A stretch of DNA of 64,000 bases from Oceanomicrobium pacificus (GTDB lineage Bacteria; Pseudomonadota; Alphaproteobacteria; Rhodobacterales; Rhodobacteraceae). The stretch is taken from assembly GCF_009833495.1 (NCBI RefSeq), contig NZ_WUWG01000003.1:434001-498000 (forward strand). The letters run 5' to 3'. Positions 47,700-57,334 of the stretch are shown one piece after another. Made by a program: the position numbers and the translations under genes. The notes under the pieces are model-generated. The model was not told the DNA's origin. It ran no database searches and saw only the letters and a program-made list of their open reading frames with translations. The stretch's first letter is position 1. The number at the start of each line of letters is the position of its first letter.

Positions 47700-47802
47700 C
47701 GGCACCACATCACGGGAAAAAGCCGCCGGATCACCGAGGGTTGACTGGTCTGTAATACAGGCTTCGACTATGCAGGACGGGTCAAGATCAAAGGCCTATC
47801 CC

Positions 47803-48504
47803 ATGCGTTTTCCCACTGTTCTTCTCGCTGTCGCGCTCCTGCTCCCCACACAGATTGTCGCCCAGTCCCGGCAGGTTCCGGTGGTGGTCGAGATGTTCAC
47901 GAGCCAGGGCTGCTCCTCCTGCCCGCCGGCAGATTCTCTGGTGCGTGACCTGTCGACCCGGTCGGACGTGCTGCCGCTGTCGCTGCATGTCGACTATTGG
48001 GACTATCTGGGCTGGAAGGACGTGTTCGGCAGTTCCGACAATACGCAGCGCCAGCGCGCCTATATCGCGTCGATCGGCGGGCGGACCATCTATACACCGC
48101 AGGCCGTCGTGCAGGGGCAGGCGGGGATCGTCGGCAGCCACGGGCGCGACCTCGAGACGCTCATTACAAAGTTCCGTGACGGTGGCACCAAAGCACAGAT
48201 CGGTGCGCGCCGGGCAGGTGACACGGTGGAGATCACGATTGCACCGATGCAGGCCAACCTGCCGCGCTCGGAAGTTCATTTTGTGCAATATGAGCCGCGC
48301 GCTCAGGTCAACATCCTGCGCGGGGAGAATGCAGGCCGCACGCTCACCTATGCCAATGTGGTGCGCAACTGGTCGACCCTGCGCGATTGGGACGGGCGCA
48401 GCGCGGTGAGCTTCAAGGCCGGATATGGCAAGAACCTGCCCGTCGCGATCATCGTACAGGCGCGCGGCAACGGACCGATCCTCGGCGCGGCGACGCTCAG
48501 GTAG
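47803..48504 (+). CDS. DUF1223 secreted thioredoxin-like protein
   Basis: The 233-residue protein has a signal peptide (LLAVALLLPTQIVAQ) and a thioredoxin-like fold beginning VVVEMFTSQGCSSCPPADSLV, whose C-S-S-C is a CxxC pair, then LHVDYWDYLGWKDVFG and IYTPQAVVQGQ. This is DUF1223, seen in many proteobacteria, with no settled role. I choose ATG 47803; an in-frame ATG at 47770 lacks a leader. Its end overlaps the convergent acyltransferase gene by 8 bp. Confidence 0.85.
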   Translation: MRFPTVLLAVALLLPTQIVAQSRQVPVVVEMFTSQGCSSCPPADSLVRDLSTRSDVLPLSLHVDYWDYLGWKDVFGSSDNTQRQRAYIASIGGRTIYTPQAVVQGQAGIVGSHGRDLETLITKFRDGGTKAQIGARRAGDTVEITIAPMQANLPRSEVHFVQYEPRAQVNILRGENAGRTLTYANVVRNWSTLRDWDGRSAVSFKAGYGKNLPVAIIVQARGNGPILGAATLR

Positions 48505-49390
48505 CTTTCTTCAGTTTTCCAAGCGACCAGCGGTCGTAGTTCCACAGCCACTGGCCGGGATGGGCGCGGACCATCTCGCCGAGACGCGCGTTGAATTCGA
48601 GCGTCATCGCCTCGGCGGAGGCGGGCGCTATCGGCGTTTCGAAAATCACACGGAAACCCTGCTGGTCGGGCAGGCGCAGCGCGAACACCGGCACCATGGG
48701 CACCTCGTAGCGAAGCGCCATTTCCGCAGCGGCGGTCGATGTGAGCGCGGGATGGCCCATGAAGTCGAGCTTGTCCGCTTTCGGCACTTTCTGGTCGATG
48801 GCGAGCATGATCCGCCCACCGCCCTTCAGGTGCTTCATCAGCCCGCGCGTGCCGCGCGCGCCGCGCGGAAAGATCGGCGCGCCATTGCGCTCGGCCACGC
48901 GCGCCACATCGGCCGACAGGTAGGGGTTCACATGGTCGCGGTAGAGCCCGCCCACCTCCAGCCCGATGGATTTCAGGTAGATGCGCGGCACTTCGAACTG
49001 GCCGAAATGGCCGGTGACGAGCACCGCACCGCGCCCCTCTGCCGCCGCATCGCGGATCACCTGCAGGCCTGGCCCCTCGACGGAGGCGCTGGTTGACGCT
49101 TCGGTGAGCGCCCCGTCGATGAAAAGCTCCAGCGCGCTCACCCCGACATTCGTCGCCACATCATGGATGATGGCCGCCCGTTCCGCGGCGGGCTGGCCCG
49201 GCCAGATCAGGTCGAGATTGCGCAGCATCAGCGCCATGTCGCGATGGGTGTTGAAGATGAAGCGGCGGCTGACCCATCCGGCGAGACGGCTCCGCTGCGG
49301 CTCCGGCAGGCGGCGCAGCATGCCGACGATCCCGCGCTGCACGAGATTTCGCAGGTAGTGGCTGCGGTCGCTGCGGTTCCGGCTCGCCAT
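48497..49390 (-). CDS. LpxL/HtrB-family lysophospholipid or lipid A acyltransferase (copy 2)
   Basis: The 297-residue protein has the LpxL-type HX4E motif as GHFGQFE, followed by RDHVNPYLSADV, the FPRGARGTRGLMKHLKGGG and LAIDQKVPKADK blocks, and MVRAHPGQWLWNYDRW near the end. This family adds a secondary acyl chain to lipid A or acylates other lipids at the inner membrane. ATG 49390 is 1 bp after the stop of the first copy. No strong N-terminal hydrophobic anchor is seen, unlike copy 1. It could be pseudo-specific for short chains; sequence cannot tell. Confidence 0.87.
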   Translation of the reverse strand: MASRNRSDRSHYLRNLVQRGIVGMLRRLPEPQRSRLAGWVSRRFIFNTHRDMALMLRNLDLIWPGQPAAERAAIIHDVATNVGVSALELFIDGALTEASTSASVEGPGLQVIRDAAAEGRGAVLVTGHFGQFEVPRIYLKSIGLEVGGLYRDHVNPYLSADVARVAERNGAPIFPRGARGTRGLMKHLKGGGRIMLAIDQKVPKADKLDFMGHPALTSTAAAEMALRYEVPMVPVFALRLPDQQGFRVIFETPIAPASAEAMTLEFNARLGEMVRAHPGQWLWNYDRWSLGKLKKAT

Positions 49391-49391
49391 A

Positions 49392-50312
49392 TCAGACCTG
49401 TGCGCCGTGCGCCGCCGCTTCGGCTTGCACGCGCTTGTGCAGCTTCCAGCGCTGGTGCAGCCAGTACCATTGGCCGGGATGGGTGCGCACCATCGCATCC
49501 AGCGAGTCGTTGACCGCCTGCGTCATGGCATCGACATCCGTGTGCGGAATGGGCGCTTCCATGACCACGGTCAGCTTGACCGGATCGTCCGCATCCCGCA
49601 CGCCATAGGCTGGCACCAGCGGCAGCCCGTAGCGCAGCGCCAAATCGGCGGCGAGCGTTCCGGTCTGCGCGGGCAGGCCCATGAAGCGGAAGACGGGCGC
49701 GGTCTTGATGCTCTGGTCGACGAGAAGGGCTGCGACCCCGCCGCCGCGCAGGTGGCGCACCATGTCCCGCGTGCCCGCCCGGTCGCGGGCAAAGACCGGC
49801 TTGCCGAATGTCTCGATCGCATCGAGGAAATAGGGGTCGTAATATTCGTTATTGTTGGGCCGGTAGAAGCCCGCGCAGTTGATCCCGCGTTTCAGGAGCA
49901 CGGACCGCACCGCCTCCCACTGGCCGAAATGCCCGCCCACGAGCACGGCGCCGCGCCCCTCGGCCTGCGCGTCGAGCACCGCGGCCAGCCCCGGCCCCTC
50001 GATTTCGAACCCGTCGGTCCGGTCGAGCAGGTCCTGGCCGTGGAAAATCTCGGCATAGGTGCGGCCGGTATTGCCCGCAACCTCCCGCAGGATGGCGCGT
50101 TTCTCGCCCGCGTCCCGGTCGGGCCAGACCATATCGAGATTGCGCGAGATCCGGCGCCGGAAGGCGGGCACGGTCAGGATGATCGCCTTCGATATCGCGC
50201 CGCCGAACCGGCTGCGCAGCCGGAAGGGCAGGAGGCCGGACAGGAAGATCAGGAACCGGATCCCGAGCGTGATCAGATAGTCACCGAAACTGTGTCGTCT
50301 GGTTGAAGCCAT
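49392..50312 (-). CDS. LpxL/HtrB-family lipid A acyltransferase (copy 1)
   Basis: The 306-residue protein has an N-terminal hydrophobic anchor (LITLGIRFLIFLSGLLPFRL), the HX4E motif GGHFGQWE, FARDRAGTRDMVRHLRGGG, LVDQSIKTAPVFRFMG and a TMVRTHPGQWYW-type C-terminal block. It is homologous to the next gene throughout, consistent with tandem duplication; the two may add different acyl chains. The frame is open to 50627 but the ATG at 50312 fits the family. It follows the DUF938 methyltransferase gene, 79 bp away. Confidence 0.88.
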   Translation of the reverse strand: MASTRRHSFGDYLITLGIRFLIFLSGLLPFRLRSRFGGAISKAIILTVPAFRRRISRNLDMVWPDRDAGEKRAILREVAGNTGRTYAEIFHGQDLLDRTDGFEIEGPGLAAVLDAQAEGRGAVLVGGHFGQWEAVRSVLLKRGINCAGFYRPNNNEYYDPYFLDAIETFGKPVFARDRAGTRDMVRHLRGGGVAALLVDQSIKTAPVFRFMGLPAQTGTLAADLALRYGLPLVPAYGVRDADDPVKLTVVMEAPIPHTDVDAMTQAVNDSLDAMVRTHPGQWYWLHQRWKLHKRVQAEAAAHGAQV

Positions 50313-50391
50313 GGTCCTGTCACGCCAGCCGCGGGAGCGCACCCGCCCGCTGTCGATGCCACGAAAAGCGGCCACCCGCAACCGGCGCCGG

Positions 50392-51090
50392 TCAGGGGCG
50401 GGTGAAGCGCAGGAGCCGGTTCCGGGCCGGCATGACATGGCGTTCGGCAGGCGAGAGGCCCGCATCCCGTGCCAGCTCATCCAGCCAGTCAATGTCGCGC
50501 AGGCCCCAGTCGGGATTGTCGGCGCGCAGCCCGGCGTCGAAGGCGCGATTGCCGTCCCCGTCAAACCTGCCGGCTTCGGTGAACGGCCCGTAGACAAGGA
50601 GCATCCCCCCCGGCGACAGGAGTGCACCGGCCTGCGAGAAGATTGCCTTGGCCACCGCGGGCGGCGCGATATGGAGGACGTTGCTGCAGAAGATGGCGGT
50701 CAGGGGCGGCGGGTGGCCGGCCGCTGACAGGGGTGCCGCCCAGTCCGCGGAAAGGGCATCGAGCGTGAGCGCGGGCGGCTGGTCGATGCCGGTATGCCGC
50801 GCCCAGGCGTCGGCCGAACGACGATGGTCGGGATGCGGGTCGCTCGCGATCCAGGTGAGGCCGGGCATGGCGGCTGCCAGTGCCGCGCGATGCTCGCCTG
50901 TGCCGCTGCCCACTTCCAGCACCGGGCCTGAGCGGTCGGACAAAAAAGCCCGAACCGCGTCGCGGATCGGGCCGATGTTGCGCGCGGCGGCCGGGCTTTC
51001 CAGCCGTCCATCCGCATGGGTCGGGACCTGACCCGGCCGGTAGCGCGCCGTGTGGCGCGGCCCCGGGCCGGACGGACCCTTGCCGGTCAA
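50392..51090 (-). CDS. DUF938 SAM-dependent methyltransferase
   Basis: The 232-residue protein has a class I methyltransferase fold with motif [12 protein letters not shown], acidic motif SDPHPD, and NVLHIAPP, which match the DUF938 family (also called MPN-domain neighbours in some genomes). The family block [14 protein letters not shown] precedes motif I. The only usable start is TTG 51090, which overlaps the infC stop (TTGA), so it is translated by coupling to IF-3. Substrate unknown. Its product could act on RNA or protein, but nothing here decides that. Confidence 0.85.
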   Translation of the reverse strand: MTGKGPSGPGPRHTARYRPGQVPTHADGRLESPAAARNIGPIRDAVRAFLSDRSGPVLEVGSGTGEHRAALAAAMPGLTWIASDPHPDHRRSADAWARHTGIDQPPALTLDALSADWAAPLSAAGHPPPLTAIFCSNVLHIAPPAVAKAIFSQAGALLSPGGMLLVYGPFTEAGRFDGDGNRAFDAGLRADNPDWGLRDIDWLDELARDAGLSPAERHVMPARNRLLRFTRP

Positions 51091-51632
51091 TTTTTCAGCG
51101 GGTTGATCATCATGACCATCTGGCGGCCTTCCATCTTGGGAATGGCCTCCACCTTGCCATGCTCCTCCACGTCGGCGGCAACGCGTTCCAGAAGCTTCCG
51201 GCCGAGGTCCAGATGCGCCATTTCGCGGCCACGGAAACGCAGGGTGACCTTCACCTTGTCGCCATTGCCGAGGAACTTGTACACGTTGCGCATCTTGACA
51301 TCATAGTCATGCGTATCGGTGTTGGGGCGGAACTTGACCTCTTTGACGTCGATCGTCTTCTGGTTTTTCCGCGCTTCGGACTCTTTCTTCTGCTGTTCGT
51401 ATTTGAACTTGCCGAAGTCCATGATCTTGCAGACAGGCGGGGTCGCGTTGGGCGAGATCTCGACCAGATCGAGGCCGGCATCGGCGGCCAGGTCCATGGC
51501 CCGGCTCGGGGTGACGATCCCGTGATTTTCCCCTTCGGCGCCGATCAGGCGGATTTCCTGGGCGCGGATCTTGTCATTGACGCGGGGACCGGTGTCCCGG
51601 GTCGGCGGCGCATTGTGCGGTCTACGAGCTAT
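51087..51632 (-). CDS. infC: Translation initiation factor IF-3, non-AUG start
   Basis: IF-3 prevents 30S-50S joining and checks start codons. Reading upstream of ATG 51497 the frame is intact: [35 protein letters not shown] and then [11 protein letters not shown], i.e. the whole N-domain. An in-frame TAG sits just beyond KDSKAIARR, and the only start-like codon between it and the IF-3 N-terminus is ATA at 51632, with AAGGA 10 bp upstream. I therefore infer an AUA start, giving 181 residues. E. coli infC uses AUU and is autoregulated through it. The C-domain ([24 protein letters not shown]) is normal. Confidence 0.88.
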   Translation of the reverse strand: MARRPHNAPPTRDTGPRVNDKIRAQEIRLIGAEGENHGIVTPSRAMDLAADAGLDLVEISPNATPPVCKIMDFGKFKYEQQKKESEARKNQKTIDVKEVKFRPNTDTHDYDVKMRNVYKFLGNGDKVKVTLRFRGREMAHLDLGRKLLERVAADVEEHGKVEAIPKMEGRQMVMMINPLKN

Positions 51633-51768
51633 GGCTTTCGAGTCCTTCTATCGTTCTCAATGTGTTTTCGCCCGCAAATCGGGTGATTGCAGGCTCTTTT
51701 CTAGTGGATTGTTCTGCGGCGTTCGTCAATAGATATGCGCGCGCAGGCGGCAATCAACAGGCAGGAAC

Positions 51769-52437
51769 ATGATCTTGGAAAGCTGGGGCATGTTCGGCCC
51801 TGTCACTCTGGCCTGTCTGGGGGCTTCGCTGCTGGCCGGGCTGGCCTATGGGGTGCGCTGGCGCGCGGCGGATGAAGGCCCGCTCCGGTCGGCCCTGAAG
51901 ACGGGCAGCATTGTGGCGCTCGGTCTGGCGGCGATTGCGGCCGGCCTGCCGATCTGGTCGGTCGCGGCGCTCTTTCTCTGTGCATTGGGCGACTATTGTC
52001 TGTCGCGGAGCGGTGAGCGTTGGTTTCTCGCCGGGCTCGCGGCCTTCCTGTCGGGGCATCTTGTCTATCTGGGCGGGTTCCTCTGGGCCGGCGCGCCGGT
52101 GGCGCCGCCGGTCTGGGCTATCGCCGCTGTTCTTGCCGTAGCGGCCCTGATCCTGCTGCGCCTCTGGCCGGGCCTCGGGACCATGCGCGGGCCGGTCAGC
52201 CTGTATGTGGCGGTGATCGCCGGGATGGCGCTGGCGGCGCTCGGGCAGCGCGAGGCGGCGCCTGCACTGGTGGCGGGCGCGCTTGTTTTCATGGCATCCG
52301 ACACCATTCTTGCCTTCGACATGTTCCGTCCCTCGGCAGACGCCCGGATCCGGTCGCTGGCCTCGGCCGCCGTCTGGGCCACCTATCTGCTGGCGCAATT
52401 CCTGCTGTTTCAGGGTATGGTGCAACTCGGGGCCTGA
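51769..52437 (+). CDS. YhhN/lysoplasmalogenase-family membrane protein
   Basis: The 222-residue protein has about eight hydrophobic helices with the YhhN signature LFLCALGDYCLS, FLAGLAAFLSGHLVYLGGF and FMASDTILAFDMF. Human TMEM86 in this family is a lysoplasmalogenase that cleaves the vinyl-ether of lysoplasmalogens; bacterial members share the fold but substrates are less certain. It is divergent from infC, 136 bp between the starts. It begins with ATG 51769, behind GGCAGGAAC. Confidence 0.82.
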   Translation: MILESWGMFGPVTLACLGASLLAGLAYGVRWRAADEGPLRSALKTGSIVALGLAAIAAGLPIWSVAALFLCALGDYCLSRSGERWFLAGLAAFLSGHLVYLGGFLWAGAPVAPPVWAIAAVLAVAALILLRLWPGLGTMRGPVSLYVAVIAGMALAALGQREAAPALVAGALVFMASDTILAFDMFRPSADARIRSLASAAVWATYLLAQFLLFQGMVQLGA

Positions 52438-52541
52438 TCCGGCCGCGTTTCCGGGGGGCTGGGTGGAACCTGCCGCGCGGGCCCCGCGTTGATCGGAAAT
52501 TGAAGGGTGGCCCCAAAGGGCCGCAGGTAAAGGAGTTTCCC

Positions 52542-53069
52542 ATGCGCACCATCCTGATCGTGATCGGCATCATCCTGATTGCCGGGCTTGGCTATTATTT
52601 CATGGCCGGTCCAGCGACCGAGCCGGAACTGGAGGCCGTCGCGCCCGTGACCGAGACGCCGGCCGGCGATAGCGAGACGCAGGACGCGGTCGAGGCGGCC
52701 CGCGAGGCTGTGAGCGACGCGGTGGAGAAATCGACCGATGCGGCCGAAGCGGTGCTCGACGATGTGAAGACACAGGCAAGCGAGAATGCCGAAGCGCTGG
52801 CAGACGCGGCGGATGAAGCGTCGGCTGCGGCAGCCGAAGCGGTCGAGAATGCGGTCGAGGCGGCGCGCGACAGCGTGAATGCTGCGGTCGAGGATGCATC
52901 GGGTGCGGTGGCCGAAGGCGCGGAGGCGCTCGGTGCGGCCGCAGACAGCCTGCGCCAGAGCGTGGAGACGACGACCGAGCAGGCGGGCGAAACGCTGGGC
53001 GAGATCGGATCGGTGGATTGCGACGATGCGGCCAATGCCGAGGACCCGGCCTGCAAGCCGGCGGAGTAG
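52542..53069 (+). CDS. Membrane-anchored Ala/Glu-rich helical (LEA-like) protein
   Basis: The 175-residue protein has one N-terminal membrane helix (LIVIGIILIAGLGYYFM) and then a strikingly simple Ala/Glu/Val/Asp-rich sequence (about 45-155) with repeats such as DAVEAAREAVSDAVEK, ENAEALADAADEAS and SVNAAVEDASGAVAEGAE. These patterns suggest a long amphipathic helix, either coiled coil or LEA-like. A C-terminal pair of Cys (SVDCDDA, DPACKPAE) may form a disulfide. Start ATG 52542 follows AAAGGAGTTTCCC. No family name is certain. It ends 205 bp before thrS on the other strand. Confidence 0.8.
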   Translation: MRTILIVIGIILIAGLGYYFMAGPATEPELEAVAPVTETPAGDSETQDAVEAAREAVSDAVEKSTDAAEAVLDDVKTQASENAEALADAADEASAAAAEAVENAVEAARDSVNAAVEDASGAVAEGAEALGAAADSLRQSVETTTEQAGETLGEIGSVDCDDAANAEDPACKPAE

Positions 53070-53219
53070 GGTTCCAGACCGGCGCGCGCGGCGGCGGGCT
53101 CAGGACGGATGACGGCCCGTGTCGGGCACGGAGCGGTTCTTCTGTGCCTCCGGCACTGGTAAACCCGGGCGGGTGGCACATAGCGCCAGCGTTCGGCTGA
53201 TGAGGGCTGAGAAAGAAAA

Positions 53220-53251
53220 GGGGCCGGCGATCCGCTATGGATCCCGGCCCC
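53220..53251 (-). terminator. Intrinsic terminator of thrS
   Basis: On the minus strand GGGGCCGG/CCGGCCCC flank an inner GGATC/GATCC stem (with one bulged base and a 5-nt loop), and the hairpin is followed by TTTTCTTTC. Plus-strand arms are 53220-53227 and 53244-53251. It starts 22 bp after the thrS stop. The stem is long and stable and clearly belongs to thrS. Confidence 0.9.
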
Positions 53252-53273
53252 ATCTCTTTGGCTGGCGGTGCCG

Positions 53274-55235
53274 TCAGCCCGTCTTGCGGGCCAGATCGGG
53301 CGCCAGCGCTTCGGCCGCGAGGTCTGTTGCGACCGTGTCGAGCGGCAGGACCTTCGAGCCCTTGTCGCCGAGGCGCCGCATCGACACCGTGCCCTCCTCG
53401 ACCTCCTTCAGGCCCACCGCGAGGATCACCGGCACCTTGCCGACCGAATGTTCGCGCACCTTGTAGTTGATCTTCTCGTTGCGCAGGTCTGCCTCGGCCC
53501 GGATGCCCCTGGCCTTCAACGCCGCGACGACGTTTTCGGCATAGTCGTTCGCGTCCGAGACAATGGAGGCGACCACGACCTGCCGCGGCGCGAGCCAGAA
53601 GGGCAGCTTGCCGGCATGATCCTCGATCATGATGCCGATGAACCGCTCGAAGGAGCCGACGATCGCGCGGTGCAGCATCACCGGCCGGTGCTTGTGGCCA
53701 TCCTCGCCGATATAGCTCGCATCGAGCCGTTCCGGCAGGACGAAATCGACCTGCAGGGTGCCACATTGCCAGTCGCGGCCGATCGCGTCGGTCAGCACGA
53801 ATTCCAGCTTCGGCCCGTAGAAGGCGCCTTCGCCGGGGTTCAACTCGTAAGTGGCGCCGGCGGCCTCGGTCGCGGATTTGAGCGCGGCCTCGGCCTTGTC
53901 CCAGGTCTCATCCTCGCCTGCGCGGACCTCCGGCCGGTCTGCGAATTTCACCTTGAAGCCGGTGAAGCCGAGATCGGCATAGACCGAGGAGAGAAGGTCG
54001 ATGAAATCCTTGGTCTCGCTCTCGATCTGGGCCTCGGTGCAGAAGATATGGGCGTCGTCCTGCACGAAGCCGCGCACCCGCATGATGCCATGCAGCGCGC
54101 CCGAGGGCTCGTAGCGGGCGCAGGAGCCGAATTCGGCCATCCGCAGCGGCAGGTCGCGATAGGATTTCATGCCGGTATTGTAGACCTGCACGTGGCAGGG
54201 GCAGTTCATCGGTTTGAGCGCGTTCACCCGCTTTTCCTGCGCATGTTCCTCGTCCACCTCGACGATGAACATATGCTCCTGATACTTGTCCCAATGGCCC
54301 GAGGCTTCCCAGAGCTTGCGGTCGACGACCTGGGGCGTGTTCACCTCGACATAGCCGGCGGCATCCTGCCGGCGCTGGATATAGGCGCGCAGCTCGCGGT
54401 AGATCATCCAGCCGTTTGGGTGCCAGAAGACCATGCCGGGCGCTTCTTCCTGCATGTGGAACAGGTCCATCTCGCGGCCCAGTCGGCGATGGTCGCGTTT
54501 CTGGGCTTCTTCAAGGAAGGTGAGATAGGCTTTCAGTTCCTGCCGCGAGCGGAAGCCGACGCCGTAGATGCGTTGGAGCATCGGGCGGGAACTGTCGCCG
54601 CGCCAGTAGGCGCCCGCGACGGACATGAGCTTGAACGCATCGGCGGGGATCTGACCGGTATGGGCCAGATGCGGACCGCGGCAGAGATCCTGCCAGTCGC
54701 CGTGCCAATACATGCGCAGATCCTCGTCGCCGGGGATCGCCTCGATCAACTCGACCTTGTAGGGCTCGTTGTTGTCCTCATAGAAGCGGATCGCCTTGTC
54801 GCGCGGCCAGACCTCGGTGCGGACCGGATCGCGCAGGTTGATGATTTCACGCATGCGCTTCTCGATCCGCTCCAGATCGTCGGGCGTGAACGGCTCTTCG
54901 CGGTCGAAATCATAGTACCAGCCATTGTCGATGACCGGGCCGATCGTGACCTTCACGTCGGGCCAGATCTCCTGCACGGCGCGGGCCATGACATGGGCGC
55001 AGTCGTGGCGGATCAGTTCCAGCGCTTGCGCCTCGTCCTTGATCGTATGGATCGCGAAATCGGCGTCGCGGTCAAGCGGGCGCGACAGGTCGGTCAACTC
55101 ACCGTCGACGGAGACGGCGATCGCGGCCTTGCTCAGCGATTTGGAAATGTCGGCAGCCACCTCGGCGCCCGTGGTGCCGGCGGGATAGTCGCGCTTGGCG
55201 CCATCGGGAAGGGTAAGGGAAATCGTCTCTGCCAT
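53274..55235 (-). CDS. thrS: Threonyl-tRNA synthetase
   Basis: The 653-residue class II synthetase has an N-terminal TGS domain (about 1-62), an editing domain with [11 protein letters not shown], and the catalytic core with [10 protein letters not shown], the [18 protein letters not shown] motif and [14 protein letters not shown], then an anticodon-binding domain with [19 protein letters not shown] 55235 gives the normal N-terminus [12 protein letters not shown]; the frame is open to 55550 but the rest is shadow. It charges tRNA-Thr in the cytosol. A long antisense ORF covering it is a GC-rich artefact. Confidence 0.97.
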   Translation of the reverse strand: MAETISLTLPDGAKRDYPAGTTGAEVAADISKSLSKAAIAVSVDGELTDLSRPLDRDADFAIHTIKDEAQALELIRHDCAHVMARAVQEIWPDVKVTIGPVIDNGWYYDFDREEPFTPDDLERIEKRMREIINLRDPVRTEVWPRDKAIRFYEDNNEPYKVELIEAIPGDEDLRMYWHGDWQDLCRGPHLAHTGQIPADAFKLMSVAGAYWRGDSSRPMLQRIYGVGFRSRQELKAYLTFLEEAQKRDHRRLGREMDLFHMQEEAPGMVFWHPNGWMIYRELRAYIQRRQDAAGYVEVNTPQVVDRKLWEASGHWDKYQEHMFIVEVDEEHAQEKRVNALKPMNCPCHVQVYNTGMKSYRDLPLRMAEFGSCARYEPSGALHGIMRVRGFVQDDAHIFCTEAQIESETKDFIDLLSSVYADLGFTGFKVKFADRPEVRAGEDETWDKAEAALKSATEAAGATYELNPGEGAFYGPKLEFVLTDAIGRDWQCGTLQVDFVLPERLDASYIGEDGHKHRPVMLHRAIVGSFERFIGIMIEDHAGKLPFWLAPRQVVVASIVSDANDYAENVVAALKARGIRAEADLRNEKINYKVREHSVGKVPVILAVGLKEVEEGTVSMRRLGDKGSKVLPLDTVATDLAAEALAPDLARKTG

Positions 55236-55347
55236 GGTGGCATCTCCTTGAAGTTTGGCGCCTACGGAACGCCCGGTTACCGGTTCGGCGGGACCATGGT
55301 CAGGGCGGGCAGGGAAGTCAAGCGTGCAAGGGGCGGTTTCGTGCCGC

Positions 55348-56559
55348 TCAGGCAAGCACGGGCGCCCGCGGGTCGCGATAAAGACCGACGAGCCGGTCCT
55401 GCATCCGCGCAAGCCCGAAGCGGGACTGGATGCGGCTGCGGGCGGCCAGCGCCAGATGGGCGCGCTGGCTTGCGTCGAGCGACAGCGCCAGACCGAGTGC
55501 GCCGGCCATGGACCTCGGATCGTTCTGGTCGATGAGCCAGCCCGTGACATCGGGTTCGACCACTTCCGCGGCCGCGCCGTTGCGGCAGAGCACGACCGGC
55601 CGTCCCATGGCCTGTGCGCGCAGGGCGAGGTGGTCGATCCCCTCGGCCTCGGACGGGCAGGAGAGGAGCAGGGCGGAGAGTTTCAGCGCCGCCTCCATGT
55701 CGGCGCAATGGCCGGTGAGCCGCACGAAAGGCGCAAGCCCCTGTTCGGTGACCGCTCGGCGGAACCGCTCCATCCGCGGCGCCTCGGCATCGCCCGTGAC
55801 GATGAATTGCAGGTCCGCATCCGGACCGGCCGCGGCGATCGTGGCGGCAAGGCCTGCGGCAATCCGGTCCTGCCAGTCCGTGTCGGCAAACTGGCCGGGC
55901 ACCAGCACGATCGGGCGCGGATCCTCGATCACGCCCCAGGCTGCGGCAAGGCTGATCGTCCGTTCCGGAGAGACGGCATCCTCGGCAAACAGATCGAGGT
56001 CGACACCGGGCTGCATCAGGTCCACTTTCGGGCCCGAGCGGTCGTCTGCCGTGCCGAGATAGGGGTCGAGACTGTCGCGGACGAAGGCGGACGGGCAGAG
56101 GATCCGGTCGCAGCGCGCAATCAGCCGTGCCGTGCGCCGGTCGAAGAGCCCGCGTTTGGGCAGCGGGCGGCGCAGGTGCAAGAAGAGATGTGCGCCCGAT
56201 TCCTCGGCCAGCGTAACGGCAAGGTTGGCCTGTTCGAGACCCCAGGCATGGATGACCGAGAGTGCGCCCAGATCGACCTGATCCTTCAGAAGCGCGCGGA
56301 GTCCCGAATCGCGCCAGCTGAAGGCAGAGCGTTTCGGAAGCTCGAGCGTCGTAGCGCCGAGCCGCCGGAAATGCGGCTCCATCCGGCCGCCTGCGCCGGC
56401 GACGCTCATCCCAAGCCCGTCGGCCACGCCTGCGCGCACCAGTGCCATCGCCATCGGCAGGTCGTCACCGGGCGCGCGTCCCGGCAGCAGTTGCAGCACC
56501 TGGGGCGCTGCGGCATGGTGAGCCGGAATCGGGCTTTCAGAGGAATTGGGCAGGACCAT
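55348..56559 (-). CDS. GT-B glycosyltransferase (family 4-like)
   Basis: The 403-residue protein follows the GT-B fold of glycosyltransferase family 4: an N-terminal acceptor domain with [23 protein letters not shown] and [16 protein letters not shown], then a donor domain with [36 protein letters not shown] and [22 protein letters not shown] containing the EX7E-type segment. Substrate and acceptor are unknown. ATG 56559 shares two bases with the ATG of the divergent hydrolase gene. It is 112 bp from the thrS start on the same strand. Confidence 0.85.
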   Translation of the reverse strand: MVLPNSSESPIPAHHAAAPQVLQLLPGRAPGDDLPMAMALVRAGVADGLGMSVAGAGGRMEPHFRRLGATTLELPKRSAFSWRDSGLRALLKDQVDLGALSVIHAWGLEQANLAVTLAEESGAHLFLHLRRPLPKRGLFDRRTARLIARCDRILCPSAFVRDSLDPYLGTADDRSGPKVDLMQPGVDLDLFAEDAVSPERTISLAAAWGVIEDPRPIVLVPGQFADTDWQDRIAAGLAATIAAAGPDADLQFIVTGDAEAPRMERFRRAVTEQGLAPFVRLTGHCADMEAALKLSALLLSCPSEAEGIDHLALRAQAMGRPVVLCRNGAAAEVVEPDVTGWLIDQNDPRSMAGALGLALSLDASQRAHLALAARSRIQSRFGLARMQDRLVGLYRDPRAPVLA

Positions 56560-57334
56560 GGGCACTCGCGGAGAACTGACGTCCAGTAGGGGACAGGCGC
56601 TCGCTTTTTGCAAGACGGAGGCGCGCGGGAAAGGGGAAAATCTCCCCGGTCTGGTCTTTTTGGGCGGTTTCCGCAGCGACATGGAGGGCAGCAAGGCACT
56701 GTTTCTGGAAAACTGGGCGGCCGAGCGGGGCCGGGCCTTCCTGCGCTTCGACTATTCCGGACATGGCGCGTCGGGCGGCGATTTCCTTGACGGATCGATC
56801 GGGGATTGGGCGGCGGATGCTCGCGAGGTGATCGCCGCGCAGACCGACGGGCCGCAGATCCTGATCGGATCGTCCATGGGCGGGTGGATCAGCCTGCTCG
56901 TCGCGCGGGACGACCCCGATCGGGTTGCGGGACTCGTCGGGATCGCGGCGGCGCCCGACTTTACCGAAGACAGCATGTGGGCGGGTTTTGACGATGCGAT
57001 GCGCAAGACCCTGTTGGAGGAGGGGCAGGTGGCGTTGCCGTCGGACTATTCGGACGATCCCTACATCATCACCCGAAAGCTGATCGAGGAGGGCCGGACC
57101 CAGCTTGTGTTGCGTGACCCGCTGCCGCTGCCTATGCCGGTGCGGCTTTTGCATGGCACGGCGGATGCGGATGTCGCCATGTCGGTGCCGCTGCGCATTC
57201 TCGACCATGCGAAGGCGCCGGATCTGCGTCTGACCTTCGTGAAGGGCGCGGACCACCGGATGAGCGGGCCGGCCGAACTGGCCCTGATCGGCAAGACAGT
57301 GCATGGCGTGACACAGGCTGTGCTGGAGCGATAG
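56558..57334 (+). CDS. Alpha/beta hydrolase
   Basis: The 258-residue protein shows the fold of serine hydrolases: GLVFLGGFRSDMEGSKALFLENWA, RFDYSGHGASGG, the nucleophile elbow GSSMGGWIS, HGTADADVAMS (acid) and VKGADHRMSG (catalytic His). It is soluble, with no signal peptide. Relatives act on esters or thioesters, and some remove palmitate from proteins. Start choices are TTG 56546 or ATG 56558; I prefer ATG 56558. Its start codon overlaps, on the other strand, that of the glycosyltransferase. Confidence 0.87.
   Translation: MGTRGELTSSRGQALAFCKTEARGKGENLPGLVFLGGFRSDMEGSKALFLENWAAERGRAFLRFDYSGHGASGGDFLDGSIGDWAADAREVIAAQTDGPQILIGSSMGGWISLLVARDDPDRVAGLVGIAAAPDFTEDSMWAGFDDAMRKTLLEEGQVALPSDYSDDPYIITRKLIEEGRTQLVLRDPLPLPMPVRLLHGTADADVAMSVPLRILDHAKAPDLRLTFVKGADHRMSGPAELALIGKTVHGVTQAVLER

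Noticed and set aside
53268-55535. 755-residue open frame opposite thrS
   Set aside because: Arg/Gly/Asp-rich composition with no family match and an exact antisense position to a clear thrS. Such long antisense frames are expected in GC-rich DNA; similar ones lie opposite serA, acnA and the PPDK-like gene.
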